Part shown: piece by piece, positions 6,545 to 11,579 of the stretch
Position numbering within the stretch: the first letter of the stretch is position 1
Layout: each line of letters starts with the position of its first letter
Assembly: GCA_019911785.1 (NCBI GenBank)
Contig: JAIOJM010000074.1
Span: forward strand, 1 to 11,579
From: Sulfuricella sp.
GTDB lineage: Bacteria > Pseudomonadota > Gammaproteobacteria > Burkholderiales > Sulfuricellaceae
DNA: 11,579 nt
Reading direction: 5' to 3'
The notes under the pieces: model-generated
The model's database searches: none
Seen by the model: only the letters and a program-made list of their open reading frames with translations
What the model was told of the DNA's origin: nothing
Made by a program: the position numbers and the translations under genes

Positions 6545-7870
6545 TCATCGGGATTGGCGCGCCAATCGATGGGCTTCGTACATCGTGAACAGCCCAAGAT
6601 CAGCGAAGAAGGCATTCGGCCATTGTTTGTGATCGCGCAGGCATCGTCCTTGACCCGGTCGGTGCTTCTGCCGGCTTAGCAGCGCTCGCAAACGACGGCG
6701 AACAAATCCGTCGATCAACGAGAATGTGCGTCGCTGGGCATGTTTGAAGTAGCCGTACCAGCCTTTCAGGGTCGGATTAAGCGACGCAATCACGAAATCG
6801 ATGGAGTTCCCCTCGTTACGCTTCGTCTTGATGCGGATTTTATCCCGCAAGGACATCAGACTTTTCTTGCGCACCCAACGTTGACCTGCTTCAAACCGAT
6901 AACCCAGAAACTCGAACCCTTGACCCTCTACCCGGCAATCCCCTACATGGGTCTTATCCGGGTGAAGCGTCAATCCGTTCGCACCCACCCAAGCGCGCAT
7001 ACGAACCAGAGCCCATTCCGCTTCTTCCCGGCTGCGACACAACACCACGGCATCATCAGCGTATCGCACCATCACCAATCCCGCCTCACGCATTTCTACG
7101 TCAAGCTCGTGTAGGTAGATGTTGGCGAGCAGGGGGCTGATTACCGCCCCTTGCGGGCTGCCCGAAGTCGGCGTCCATCGCTTCATGTCTTCCATGATGT
7201 CTTGCTTGAGAAACCGCTGAACGAGCTCCAGCACCCGACCATCCACAATCCGATTTCCCACTTTCGCGAGAAGGGATGCGTGTGGAATCGTGTCAAAGTA
7301 GCTTTGCAGGTCCGCGTCCACCACCCAGAAGTGGCCCGCTTTCAAATGCCGGTCCACTTCACGCAGCGCATCTTTGCAGCCCAGACCCTGCCGAAAGCCG
7401 AAGCTTCTCGGTTCGAATTCGTGCTCAAAGATCGGCTCGATCACCAATTTCAGCGCAGCCTGAACCACGCGGTCTTTGACAGCAGGTATACCGAGCGGGC
7501 GCTGCCCCTTGCCTTTGGGTATGTACACACGCCTTACCGGCTGCGGACGATAGCTCCCATCCCGCAACGCTTGCGCCAGTTCAGCCAGATAGCAGTCCCG
7601 TCCTTGCGCGAATCGCTCTACGCTCATACGGTCAACTCCAGCCGCTCCAGCGTTCCGTTCGACCTGTATCCAGCCCAACCCCAACGTTTCGGGGCGCGAC
7701 ACTTTGTCGATCAGACTATGCCATTTATCTCCCTTAACTCCTGTTTGTAGAGCTGCCAACATAGCTTCTGTCCAGATTGGAGCTGGCACGAATTTCCGCT
7801 GTATGCAGCTTCCCAGCGCGCTTGCATCTCGTCTAGTCGTTTCCGACACTGGCGATGCTTCAACTCTCAT
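6545..7870 (-). CDS. ltrA: Group II intron reverse transcriptase/maturase
   Basis: This intron-encoded protein copies the intron RNA into DNA at new sites and helps the RNA fold and splice. Counting from the chosen ATG at 7870 (441 residues), the reverse transcriptase blocks appear in order: KGQRPLGIPAVKDRVVQ, SFGFRQGLGCKDAL, VDADLQSYFDTIPH, GSPQGAVISPLLANIYL, and the catalytic YADD (270-273). The maturase (GIIM/domain X) region NPTLKGWYGYFKHA lies near 365. The C-terminal end, WPNAFFADLGLFTMYEAHRLARQ, has no HNH nuclease domain. The frame is open up to a GTG at 8011. The ATG at 7870 is preferred because GGAGAGAG lies 6 bases before it, and it leaves about 430 bases for domains I-III. All catalytic aspartates are present. 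It is antisense to and downstream of vapBC. Confidence 0.93.
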   Translation of the reverse strand: MRVEASPVSETTRRDASALGSCIQRKFVPAPIWTEAMLAALQTGVKGDKWHSLIDKVSRPETLGLGWIQVERNAGAAGVDRMSVERFAQGRDCYLAELAQALRDGSYRPQPVRRVYIPKGKGQRPLGIPAVKDRVVQAALKLVIEPIFEHEFEPRSFGFRQGLGCKDALREVDRHLKAGHFWVVDADLQSYFDTIPHASLLAKVGNRIVDGRVLELVQRFLKQDIMEDMKRWTPTSGSPQGAVISPLLANIYLHELDVEMREAGLVMVRYADDAVVLCRSREEAEWALVRMRAWVGANGLTLHPDKTHVGDCRVEGQGFEFLGYRFEAGQRWVRKKSLMSLRDKIRIKTKRNEGNSIDFVIASLNPTLKGWYGYFKHAQRRTFSLIDGFVRRRLRALLSRQKHRPGQGRCLRDHKQWPNAFFADLGLFTMYEAHRLARQSR

Positions 7871-8300
7871 CTCTGCTCTCTCCGGCCTTTGGCTATCAAC
7901 CTTCCTGCCCCACTTCCCTAATGCGCCTTTTGCTCTGACACACTTCTCCACGGTACAACCGATTTCTCCGTGTCCGGTACTATTGGGACTCTGACTCCTG
8001 CCCGCGTTCACCCCGCTGGCAGGTCTCCCCGCTTGCTACGTGCCACTTTCCCATCGTTCCGTCCTCAATCACGTTGTACGCCACAACATCGCTTTATCCA
8101 CCACTACAGCGTGCTGCGTTGTTTCCAGGCTTCGCCACGAGGACGCGGGCTCGCCGCCATACGCCGCCGAAACAGGTTCGTTATCCTACGGACCGACAGT
8201 TCGCTTCCGGTTACTCCCCACCCCGCCTCGCGACGACGCAGTTACCTTCAGCTACGGAGCTGTGGCCAACTCCGACAGGGACTTGCACCCTGCAAATGGC

Positions 8301-8337
8301 ACGCCCTCACGGGCGTACGCCCTCCCCAGCGGGGAGG
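8301..8337. repeat. Chained palindromes at the intron 5' junction
   Basis: Three inverted repeats share sequence here. ACGCCC (8301-8306) pairs with GGGCGT (8311-8316) around TCAC. The same GGGCGT with the next ACGCCC (8317-8322) forms a perfect 12-bp palindrome. CCTCCCC (8321-8327) pairs with GGGGAGG (8331-8337) around AGC. Only one of the overlapping stems can form at a time. The intron appears inserted directly against the first hairpin. No T-run is seen on either strand. Confidence 0.75.
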
Positions 8338-8340
8338 ACA

Positions 8341-8600
8341 CCCAAAACACGGGCTTCGCCCACAAAACCTAAATCCCCCCTCTGCGCCGCCTCGGTTTTA
8401 CGGGTGAATCGGGGGATGTCGGCTGCGTTTGTCTGAGGCCAAAGGCCGAGTTTAACGCGGCCGCCCGATTTGTCCGGAAAATCGAAGGTAGCCCGCAGGG
8501 CCGGCGCGGCGGGGTGCCCTTTTATTTGGTTACTTGTATTTTGGGCAAGCAAAATAAAGTGACCTGCTGCCGGGCAGCCCCCGGCACCTAATCATCTGCG
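8341..8600. repeat. GC-rich palindromic intergenic stretch resembling a dispersed proteobacterial repeat
   Basis: No gene is supported here. The stretch contains several stems: GGGC-TTC-GCCC near 8350, a GGCC-AAA-GGCC unit near 8439-8449, and a GCGGCCGC core at 8457-8464. The longest is a hairpin at 8528-8564, with arms matching over about 15 bases around the loop GGCAAG. The order GGCCAAAGGCC, GCGGCCGCCCGATTT, TCCGGAAAATCGAAGGT, GGTTACTTG..., GGGCAAGCAAAATAAAG is one I recall from repeated intergenic sequences in beta- and gammaproteobacteria, where chance frames across it are often mis-annotated as small proteins. That resemblance is from memory, and the exact ends are not visible. Confidence 0.5.
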
Positions 8601-8710
8601 CGTAGCGCTCAAAACCCAGCACTACTTGTAACAACCCGAACAAGGACCTATAGTGGTCAAATTGTCATAAACAAAGACTCTCCCTGCCATTGCCCGGATA
8701 AAACCATGGC
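8601..8710. other. Non-coding spacer between the palindromic stretch and the MITE candidate
   Basis: This 110-base stretch has lower GC than the coding DNA around it and shows no gene, no ribosome binding site with a plausible frame, and no clear inverted repeat. A short open frame crosses it on the - strand (8622-8804), but it runs into the left end of the inverted-repeat element and shows no recognisable protein character. Confidence 0.5.
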
Positions 8711-8887
8711 CTAGCAGCCTGTCGGACTTACAGCCGACAAGCGCGCTACGGTGAAAACTTGGCGACCCCGATGCAAAAAATTGCCGAGTATTGCTGCAAA
8801 CCACACCGACTTGCTTAAATTGTGAGCAATATACGACATGGGCATTGGTTTTATTTCGTTTTAACGCTAAGTCCGACAGGCTGCTAG
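8711..8887. mobile_element. MITE candidate: 177-bp element with perfect 20-bp terminal inverted repeats
   Basis: CTAGCAGCCTGTCGGACTTA at 8711-8730 and its exact reverse complement at 8868-8887 bound 137 bases of mostly AT-leaning, non-coding sequence. Both outer ends are CTAG, which may be a 4-base target duplication outside 16-bp inverted repeats, or simply part of the repeats. The left end also carries a small internal hairpin (GTCGG 8721-8725 with CCGAC 8734-8738). No transposase frame is inside. The structure fits a miniature inverted-repeat transposable element moved by a transposase elsewhere. The terminal sequence is one I loosely associate with IS1182-like elements, but this is unconfirmed. 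Confidence 0.75.
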
Positions 8888-9067
8888 AGGCGCCTACTTT
8901 TGGTTATTCGTGAACATTCGTGGTGGGCACAGTTTTAACGATACTATTTTACTTATGCTGGCCTAAATAACATCTTGCTTATCTTATGCTTGTTTATTCT
9001 AGAATGGAACAACCTGACGGTTTTCCAGTAAAATCCCGGGTTTAGCGTAAACCACGAAGGAAGCAAT
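8888..9067 (+). promoter_or_regulatory. AT-leaning leader region of purC
   Basis: This stretch upstream of purC has no gene. It contains a direct repeat of ATTCGTG (around 8904-8918), then an AT-rich run (8937-9003) that likely holds the purC promoter, although no -35/-10 pair with good spacing stood out. A small perfect inverted repeat, GGTTTA-GCG-TAAACC (9039-9053), lies just before the ribosome binding site AAGGAAG and could fold in the mRNA leader. No purine riboswitch was recognised. Confidence 0.4.
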
Positions 9068-9949
9068 GTGACCGCCCCCCTTTTCAATTCCAGCATCAAC
9101 AGCCTGCCCCTGCTCAACCGCGGCAAGGTGCGCGACATTTACGCCGTGGACGACGAGCGCCTGCTGATCGTCACCACCGACCGCCTTTCCGCCTTTGACG
9201 TGGTGCTGCCCACCCCGATTCCTGGCAAGGGGGAGGTGCTGACCCGGATTTCCGATTTCTGGTTCGCCAGGCTGGGCCACATCCTGCCCAACCAGCTTAC
9301 CGGCATTGCACCGGAATCGGTCGTCGCGCCCAATGAGCGCGATCAGGTAATGGGTCGCGCGACCGTGGTGCGGCGCCTCAAGCCGCTGCCGATCGAAGCC
9401 ATCGTGCGCGGTTACCTGGTCGGCTCGGGCTGGAAGGAATACAAATCCCAGGGCAGCGTGTGCGGCATCCCCCTGCCAGCCGGCCTGAGAGAAGCCGACA
9501 AGCTGCCGCAACCGCTTTTCACCCCGTCTACCAAGGCCGAAGCGGGCGCTCACGACGAGAATATCAGCCTGGAAAAGACCGAAGTGCTGCTCGGCGCGGC
9601 GCTTGCCGCCGAAGTACGCGATGCTGCCATTGCCCTGTACAAGGAAGCGGCGGAGTATGCGCTCACCAAGGGCATCATCATCGCCGACACCAAGTTCGAA
9701 TTCGGCCAGGACGATGCCGGCAAGCTGTACCTGATTGACGAAGCGCTGACGCCGGATTCCTCCCGCTTCTGGCCGGCCGACCAGTACGCGCCTGGCACCA
9801 ACCCGCCCAGCTTCGACAAGCAGTATGTGCGCGACTGGCTGGAGAGCATCAACTGGAACAAGAAGCCGCCCGCACCCGAACTGCCCGCCGAGGTGGCCGC
9901 CAGGACCGGCGAGAAATACCGCGAGGCGCTGTCCCGATTGACAAGCTGA
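9068..9949 (+). CDS. purC: Phosphoribosylaminoimidazole-succinocarboxamide synthase (SAICAR synthetase)
   Basis: PurC condenses CAIR with aspartate using ATP to make SAICAR in cytoplasmic purine synthesis. The N-terminal ATP-binding motif GKVRDIY is at 19-25. Both family signatures are seen: [19 protein letters not shown] (107-125) and [11 protein letters not shown] (203-213). The [13 protein letters not shown] block (224-236) is part of the active site. At 293 residues it is the longer form common in betaproteobacteria and yeast rather than the roughly 237-residue E. coli form. The start is GTG at 9068 with AAGGAAG upstream. An ATG two bases earlier is out of frame and followed at once by TGA, so ATGTGA overlaps the true start. 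The gene stands alone here, separated from cbbM by a strongly AT-rich gap. No missing residues were noted. Confidence 0.96.
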   Translation: MTAPLFNSSINSLPLLNRGKVRDIYAVDDERLLIVTTDRLSAFDVVLPTPIPGKGEVLTRISDFWFARLGHILPNQLTGIAPESVVAPNERDQVMGRATVVRRLKPLPIEAIVRGYLVGSGWKEYKSQGSVCGIPLPAGLREADKLPQPLFTPSTKAEAGAHDENISLEKTEVLLGAALAAEVRDAAIALYKEAAEYALTKGIIIADTKFEFGQDDAGKLYLIDEALTPDSSRFWPADQYAPGTNPPSFDKQYVRDWLESINWNKKPPAPELPAEVAARTGEKYREALSRLTS

Positions 9950-10076
9950 CGTATCATAAGTATTTATTGATCATTATCATAATAATTATTTAATATTATT
10001 TATGGTAGATCATTCGTATAGTGACACCCAGTAGTTCATTTATTCATTAACGGATTTTTTGCGAAGGAACATTCAA
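9950..10076 (+). promoter_or_regulatory. AT-rich promoter/operator region of cbbM
   Basis: The 127 bases between purC and cbbM are very AT-rich from about 9955 to 10050, in sharp contrast with the genes on both sides. A candidate promoter is TTGATC (9967-9972), 18 bases, TAATAT (9991-9996). The stretch is full of ATTAT, ATCAT and ATAAT units that could hold LysR-type (CbbR) sites of the T-x-A kind. They also faintly resemble a Fur box near CATTATCAT. Neither can be fixed by eye. A direct repeat TTCATTTATTCATT is at about 10035-10048. The ribosome binding site GAAGGA lies before the ATG at 10077. No cbbR gene is adjacent on the purC side. Confidence 0.5.
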
Positions 10077-11456
10077 ATGGATCAGTCAGCACGCTACGCA
10101 AACCTTGACCTGAAAGAAGATGACCTGATCAAGGGTGGCAAGCACATCCTCGTCGCCTACAAGATGAAGCCCAAGGCCGGCACCGGCTACCTGGAAGCCG
10201 CCGCGCACTTTGCCGCGGAATCCTCCACCGGTACCAACGTTGAAGTTTCCACCACCGACGACTTCACCAAGGGTGTCGACGCACTGGTCTACTACATCGA
10301 CGAAGCCACCGAAGACATGCGGATCGCTTACCCGCTCGAGCTGTTCGACCGCAACGTCACCGACGGCCGCTTCATGCTGGTTTCCTTCCTGACCCTGGCC
10401 ATCGGCAACAATCAGGGCATGGGCGACATCGCACACGCCAAGATGCACGACTTCTACGTGCCTGAGCGCGTCATCCAGATGTTCGACGGCCCGGCCAAGG
10501 ACATCTCCGACCTGTGGCGCATCCTCGGCCGCCCGGTGGTCAACGGCGGCTACATCGCCGGCACCATCATCAAGCCCAAGCTGGGCCTGCGCCCCGAGCC
10601 GTTCGCCAAGGCCGCCTACCAGTTCTGGCTGGGTGGCGACTTCATCAAGAACGACGAGCCCCAGGGCAACCAGGTCTTCGCCCCGATCAAGCAGGTGCTG
10701 CCGCTGGTGTATGACGCCATGAAGCGCGCCCAGGACGAAACCGGCCAGGCCAAGCTGTTCTCCATGAACATCACCGCCGACGACCACTACGAAATGTGCG
10801 CCCGCGCCGATTTCGCGCTGGAAACCTTCGGCCCCGACGCCGACAAGCTGGCCTTCCTGGTCGACGGTTTCGTCGGCGGCCCCGGCATGGTCACCACCGC
10901 CCGTCGCCAGTATCCCAACCAGTACCTGCACTACCACCGCGCCGGCCACGGCATGGTCACCTCGCCATCTTCCAAGCGCGGCTACACCGCGTTCGTGCTG
11001 GCCAAGATGTCCCGCCTGCAAGGTGCTTCCGGCATCCACGTCGGCACCATGGGCTACGGCAAGATGGAAGGCGAGGGCGACGACAAGGTCATCGCTTACA
11101 TGATCGAGCGCGACGAGTGCCAGGGTCCGGTCTACTTCCAGAAATGGTACGGCATGAAGCCCACCACCCCGATCATCTCCGGCGGCATGAACGCACTGCG
11201 CCTGCCCGGCTTCTTCGAGAACCTGGGCCACGGCAACGTGATCAACACCGCAGGCGGCGGCGCCTACGGCCACATCGACAGCCCGGCGGCCGGCGCGGTA
11301 TCCCTGCGCCAGTCCTACGAGTGCTGGAAAGCCGGTGCCGACCCGATCGAATTCGCGAAGGAACACAAGGAATTCGCGCGTGCGTTTGAATCCTTCCCGG
11401 GCGATGCCGACAAGATCTTCCCGGGCTGGCGCGAAAAGCTGGGCGTGCACAAGTAA
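10077..11456 (+). CDS. cbbM: Form II ribulose-1,5-bisphosphate carboxylase/oxygenase
   Basis: CbbM fixes CO2 onto ribulose 1,5-bisphosphate in the Calvin-Benson-Bassham cycle. Form II enzymes need no small subunit and suit high CO2 and low O2. The protein has 459 residues and aligns without shift to the Rhodospirillum rubrum numbering. Lys166 is in GTIIKPKLG. The carbamylated Lys191 sits with the metal ligands Asp193 and Glu194 in [10 protein letters not shown]. His287 is in [10 protein letters not shown], His321 in [11 protein letters not shown], and loop-6 Lys329 is also present. The ATG at 10077 has GAAGGA upstream; the frame's extension to a TTG at 10059 removes that site and is rejected. 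No small-subunit gene follows. Instead there is a strong terminator and then the start of a probable cbbQ, the usual activase partner. The gene looks fully functional. Confidence 0.98.
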   Translation: MDQSARYANLDLKEDDLIKGGKHILVAYKMKPKAGTGYLEAAAHFAAESSTGTNVEVSTTDDFTKGVDALVYYIDEATEDMRIAYPLELFDRNVTDGRFMLVSFLTLAIGNNQGMGDIAHAKMHDFYVPERVIQMFDGPAKDISDLWRILGRPVVNGGYIAGTIIKPKLGLRPEPFAKAAYQFWLGGDFIKNDEPQGNQVFAPIKQVLPLVYDAMKRAQDETGQAKLFSMNITADDHYEMCARADFALETFGPDADKLAFLVDGFVGGPGMVTTARRQYPNQYLHYHRAGHGMVTSPSSKRGYTAFVLAKMSRLQGASGIHVGTMGYGKMEGEGDDKVIAYMIERDECQGPVYFQKWYGMKPTTPIISGGMNALRLPGFFENLGHGNVINTAGGGAYGHIDSPAAGAVSLRQSYECWKAGADPIEFAKEHKEFARAFESFPGDADKIFPGWREKLGVHK

Positions 11457-11485
11457 GCCCAGGTTTCAAACGATGCAGTGAAAGG

Positions 11486-11514
11486 CGCCCCCACTTTGCT
11501 GGGGGCGTTTTTTT
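11486..11514 (+). terminator. Intrinsic terminator after cbbM
   Basis: CGCCCCC (11486-11492) pairs perfectly with GGGGGCG (11501-11507) around an 8-base loop, followed by seven T's (11508-11514). It lies 30 bases after the cbbM stop. Since the next gene starts about 45 bases further on and shows no obvious promoter in the gap, it may act as a partial terminator that keeps cbbM mRNA more abundant than the downstream message. Confidence 0.92.
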
Positions 11515-11521
11515 CCAGGGT

Positions 11522-11537
11522 CAAGAAACCTTTCTTG
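11522..11537. repeat. Small perfect inverted repeat before the last gene
   Basis: CAAGAAA (11522-11528) and TTTCTTG (11531-11537) are perfect inverted repeats separated by CC. It sits between the terminator and the ribosome binding site of the next gene. It could be an mRNA 5' hairpin or a protein site; its length is small enough to be chance. Confidence 0.4.
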
Positions 11538-11559
11538 CCTCACGGATAAGGAGAAAATG

Positions 11560-11579
11560 ATGCCCGCCAAAGATCAGTA
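11560..11579 (+). CDS. cbbQ: Start of the gene after cbbM, probably cbbQ (cut by window end)
   Basis: Only six codons and part of a seventh are present: MPAKDQ, then TA. The ATG at 11560 is preferred over the adjacent in-frame ATG at 11557 because AAGGAG (11548-11553) is 6 bases from it but only 3 from the other. CbbQ, an AAA+ ATPase that works with CbbO as RuBisCO activase, usually follows cbbM in betaproteobacterial autotrophs. Its N-terminus often contains a KDQY-like start, which fits. With so few residues the identity rests mainly on position. Confidence 0.5.

Larger units (their letters stand above)
6457..8302 (-). mobile_element. Group II intron carrying its own reverse transcriptase/maturase
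   Basis: The element runs on the - strand, from a proposed 5' end at 8302 (GTGCC) to a proposed 3' end at 6457 (CCCCTAT), about 1.85 kb. Supporting parts, read in intron order, start with the typical early-domain-I box GGGTGCAAGTCCC (8278-8290 on the + strand). Next come about 430 bases of structured RNA and then the reverse transcriptase frame (7870-6545) in domain IV. Domain V (6527-6495) and domain VI with a bulged A close the element. A possible exon-binding site GTCCTC (8144-8139) would pair with GAGGGC just upstream of the 5' end, with one G-T pair, which supports that boundary. The protein lacks an HNH endonuclease domain, and the site lies next to palindromes, as for group IIC introns. 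The class is not settled. The end positions may be off by a few bases. Confidence 0.85.

Noticed and set aside
6740..7750. Open frames on the + strand opposite the reverse transcriptase
   Set aside because: They lie antisense to a well-supported RT/maturase and show no recognisable protein character or ribosome binding sites.
6545..7870. Reading the reverse transcriptase as a retron, diversity-generating or phage-defence RT
   Set aside because: A maturase domain and group II domains V/VI directly downstream identify it as an intron protein; no variable repeat, msr/msd or accessory gene is seen.
8307..8552. Small - strand frame (81 codons) across the palindromic stretch
   Set aside because: It translates palindromic repeat DNA (FDFPDKSGG... 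type), a sort of frame often miscalled as a protein; there is no ribosome binding site or motif.
8622..8804. Small - strand frame (60 codons) running into the MITE candidate
   Set aside because: It crosses the element's terminal inverted repeat and has no family resemblance; treated as chance.
10086..11450. Long open frame (454 codons) on the - strand across cbbM
   Set aside because: Same GC-skew shadow effect; low-complexity Val/Gly/Ala/His product, and cbbM itself has every catalytic residue.

Overview
The window looks like chromosome from a betaproteobacterium, probably a chemolithoautotroph of the Nitrosomonadales type (Gallionella, Sulfuricella or Thiobacillus-like). The basis is GC-rich coding sequence, strongly betaproteobacterial-looking argF/argG, ppnP, yajQ and purC, and a complete form II RuBisCO gene (cbbM) followed by what looks like the start of cbbQ. 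The taxonomic placement is inference from protein flavour, not from a search.

Bases 1-3207 hold five genes on the + strand: the end of argF, then argG, ppnP, yajQ and a DJ-1/YajL-type gene. Three of the four gaps in this run carry long hairpins whose arms are built from short tandem repeats of 7, 8 or 9 bases. Next comes a ferredoxin/flavin oxidoreductase gene (3288-4325), preceded by a 25-bp imperfect palindrome resembling an IscR type 1 site. A class I glutamine amidotransferase gene lies on the - strand (4343-5050). It starts only 26 bases from the start of an exported retropepsin-like aspartic protease gene on the + strand (5077-5733).

Bases 5758-6444 hold a compact VapBC toxin-antitoxin operon with a clear inverted-repeat operator and a 4-base GTGA overlap. 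Twelve bases past the vapC stop lies a group II intron on the - strand (about 6457-8302). Its domains V and VI are recognisable, and it carries an intact reverse transcriptase/maturase. Beyond its 5' end is about 765 bases without convincing genes: nested palindromes at the insertion site, a GC-rich palindromic stretch resembling a dispersed intergenic repeat, and a 177-bp element bounded by perfect 20-bp inverted repeats (a MITE candidate). The region ends in the AT-rich leader of purC.

The last part is housekeeping and autotrophy: purC (9068-9949), a very AT-rich 127-bp promoter region, cbbM with every catalytic residue in its canonical place, a strong intrinsic terminator, and the first codons of a probable cbbQ. 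Central metabolism (arginine, purine, CO2 fixation) therefore flanks a central accessory patch of toxin-antitoxin, retroelement and MITE. I see no clearly new multi-gene system. The most unusual signals are the three tandem-arm hairpins, the IscR-like site before the altered oxidoreductase, and the stacked mobile and palindromic DNA at 6431-8887.
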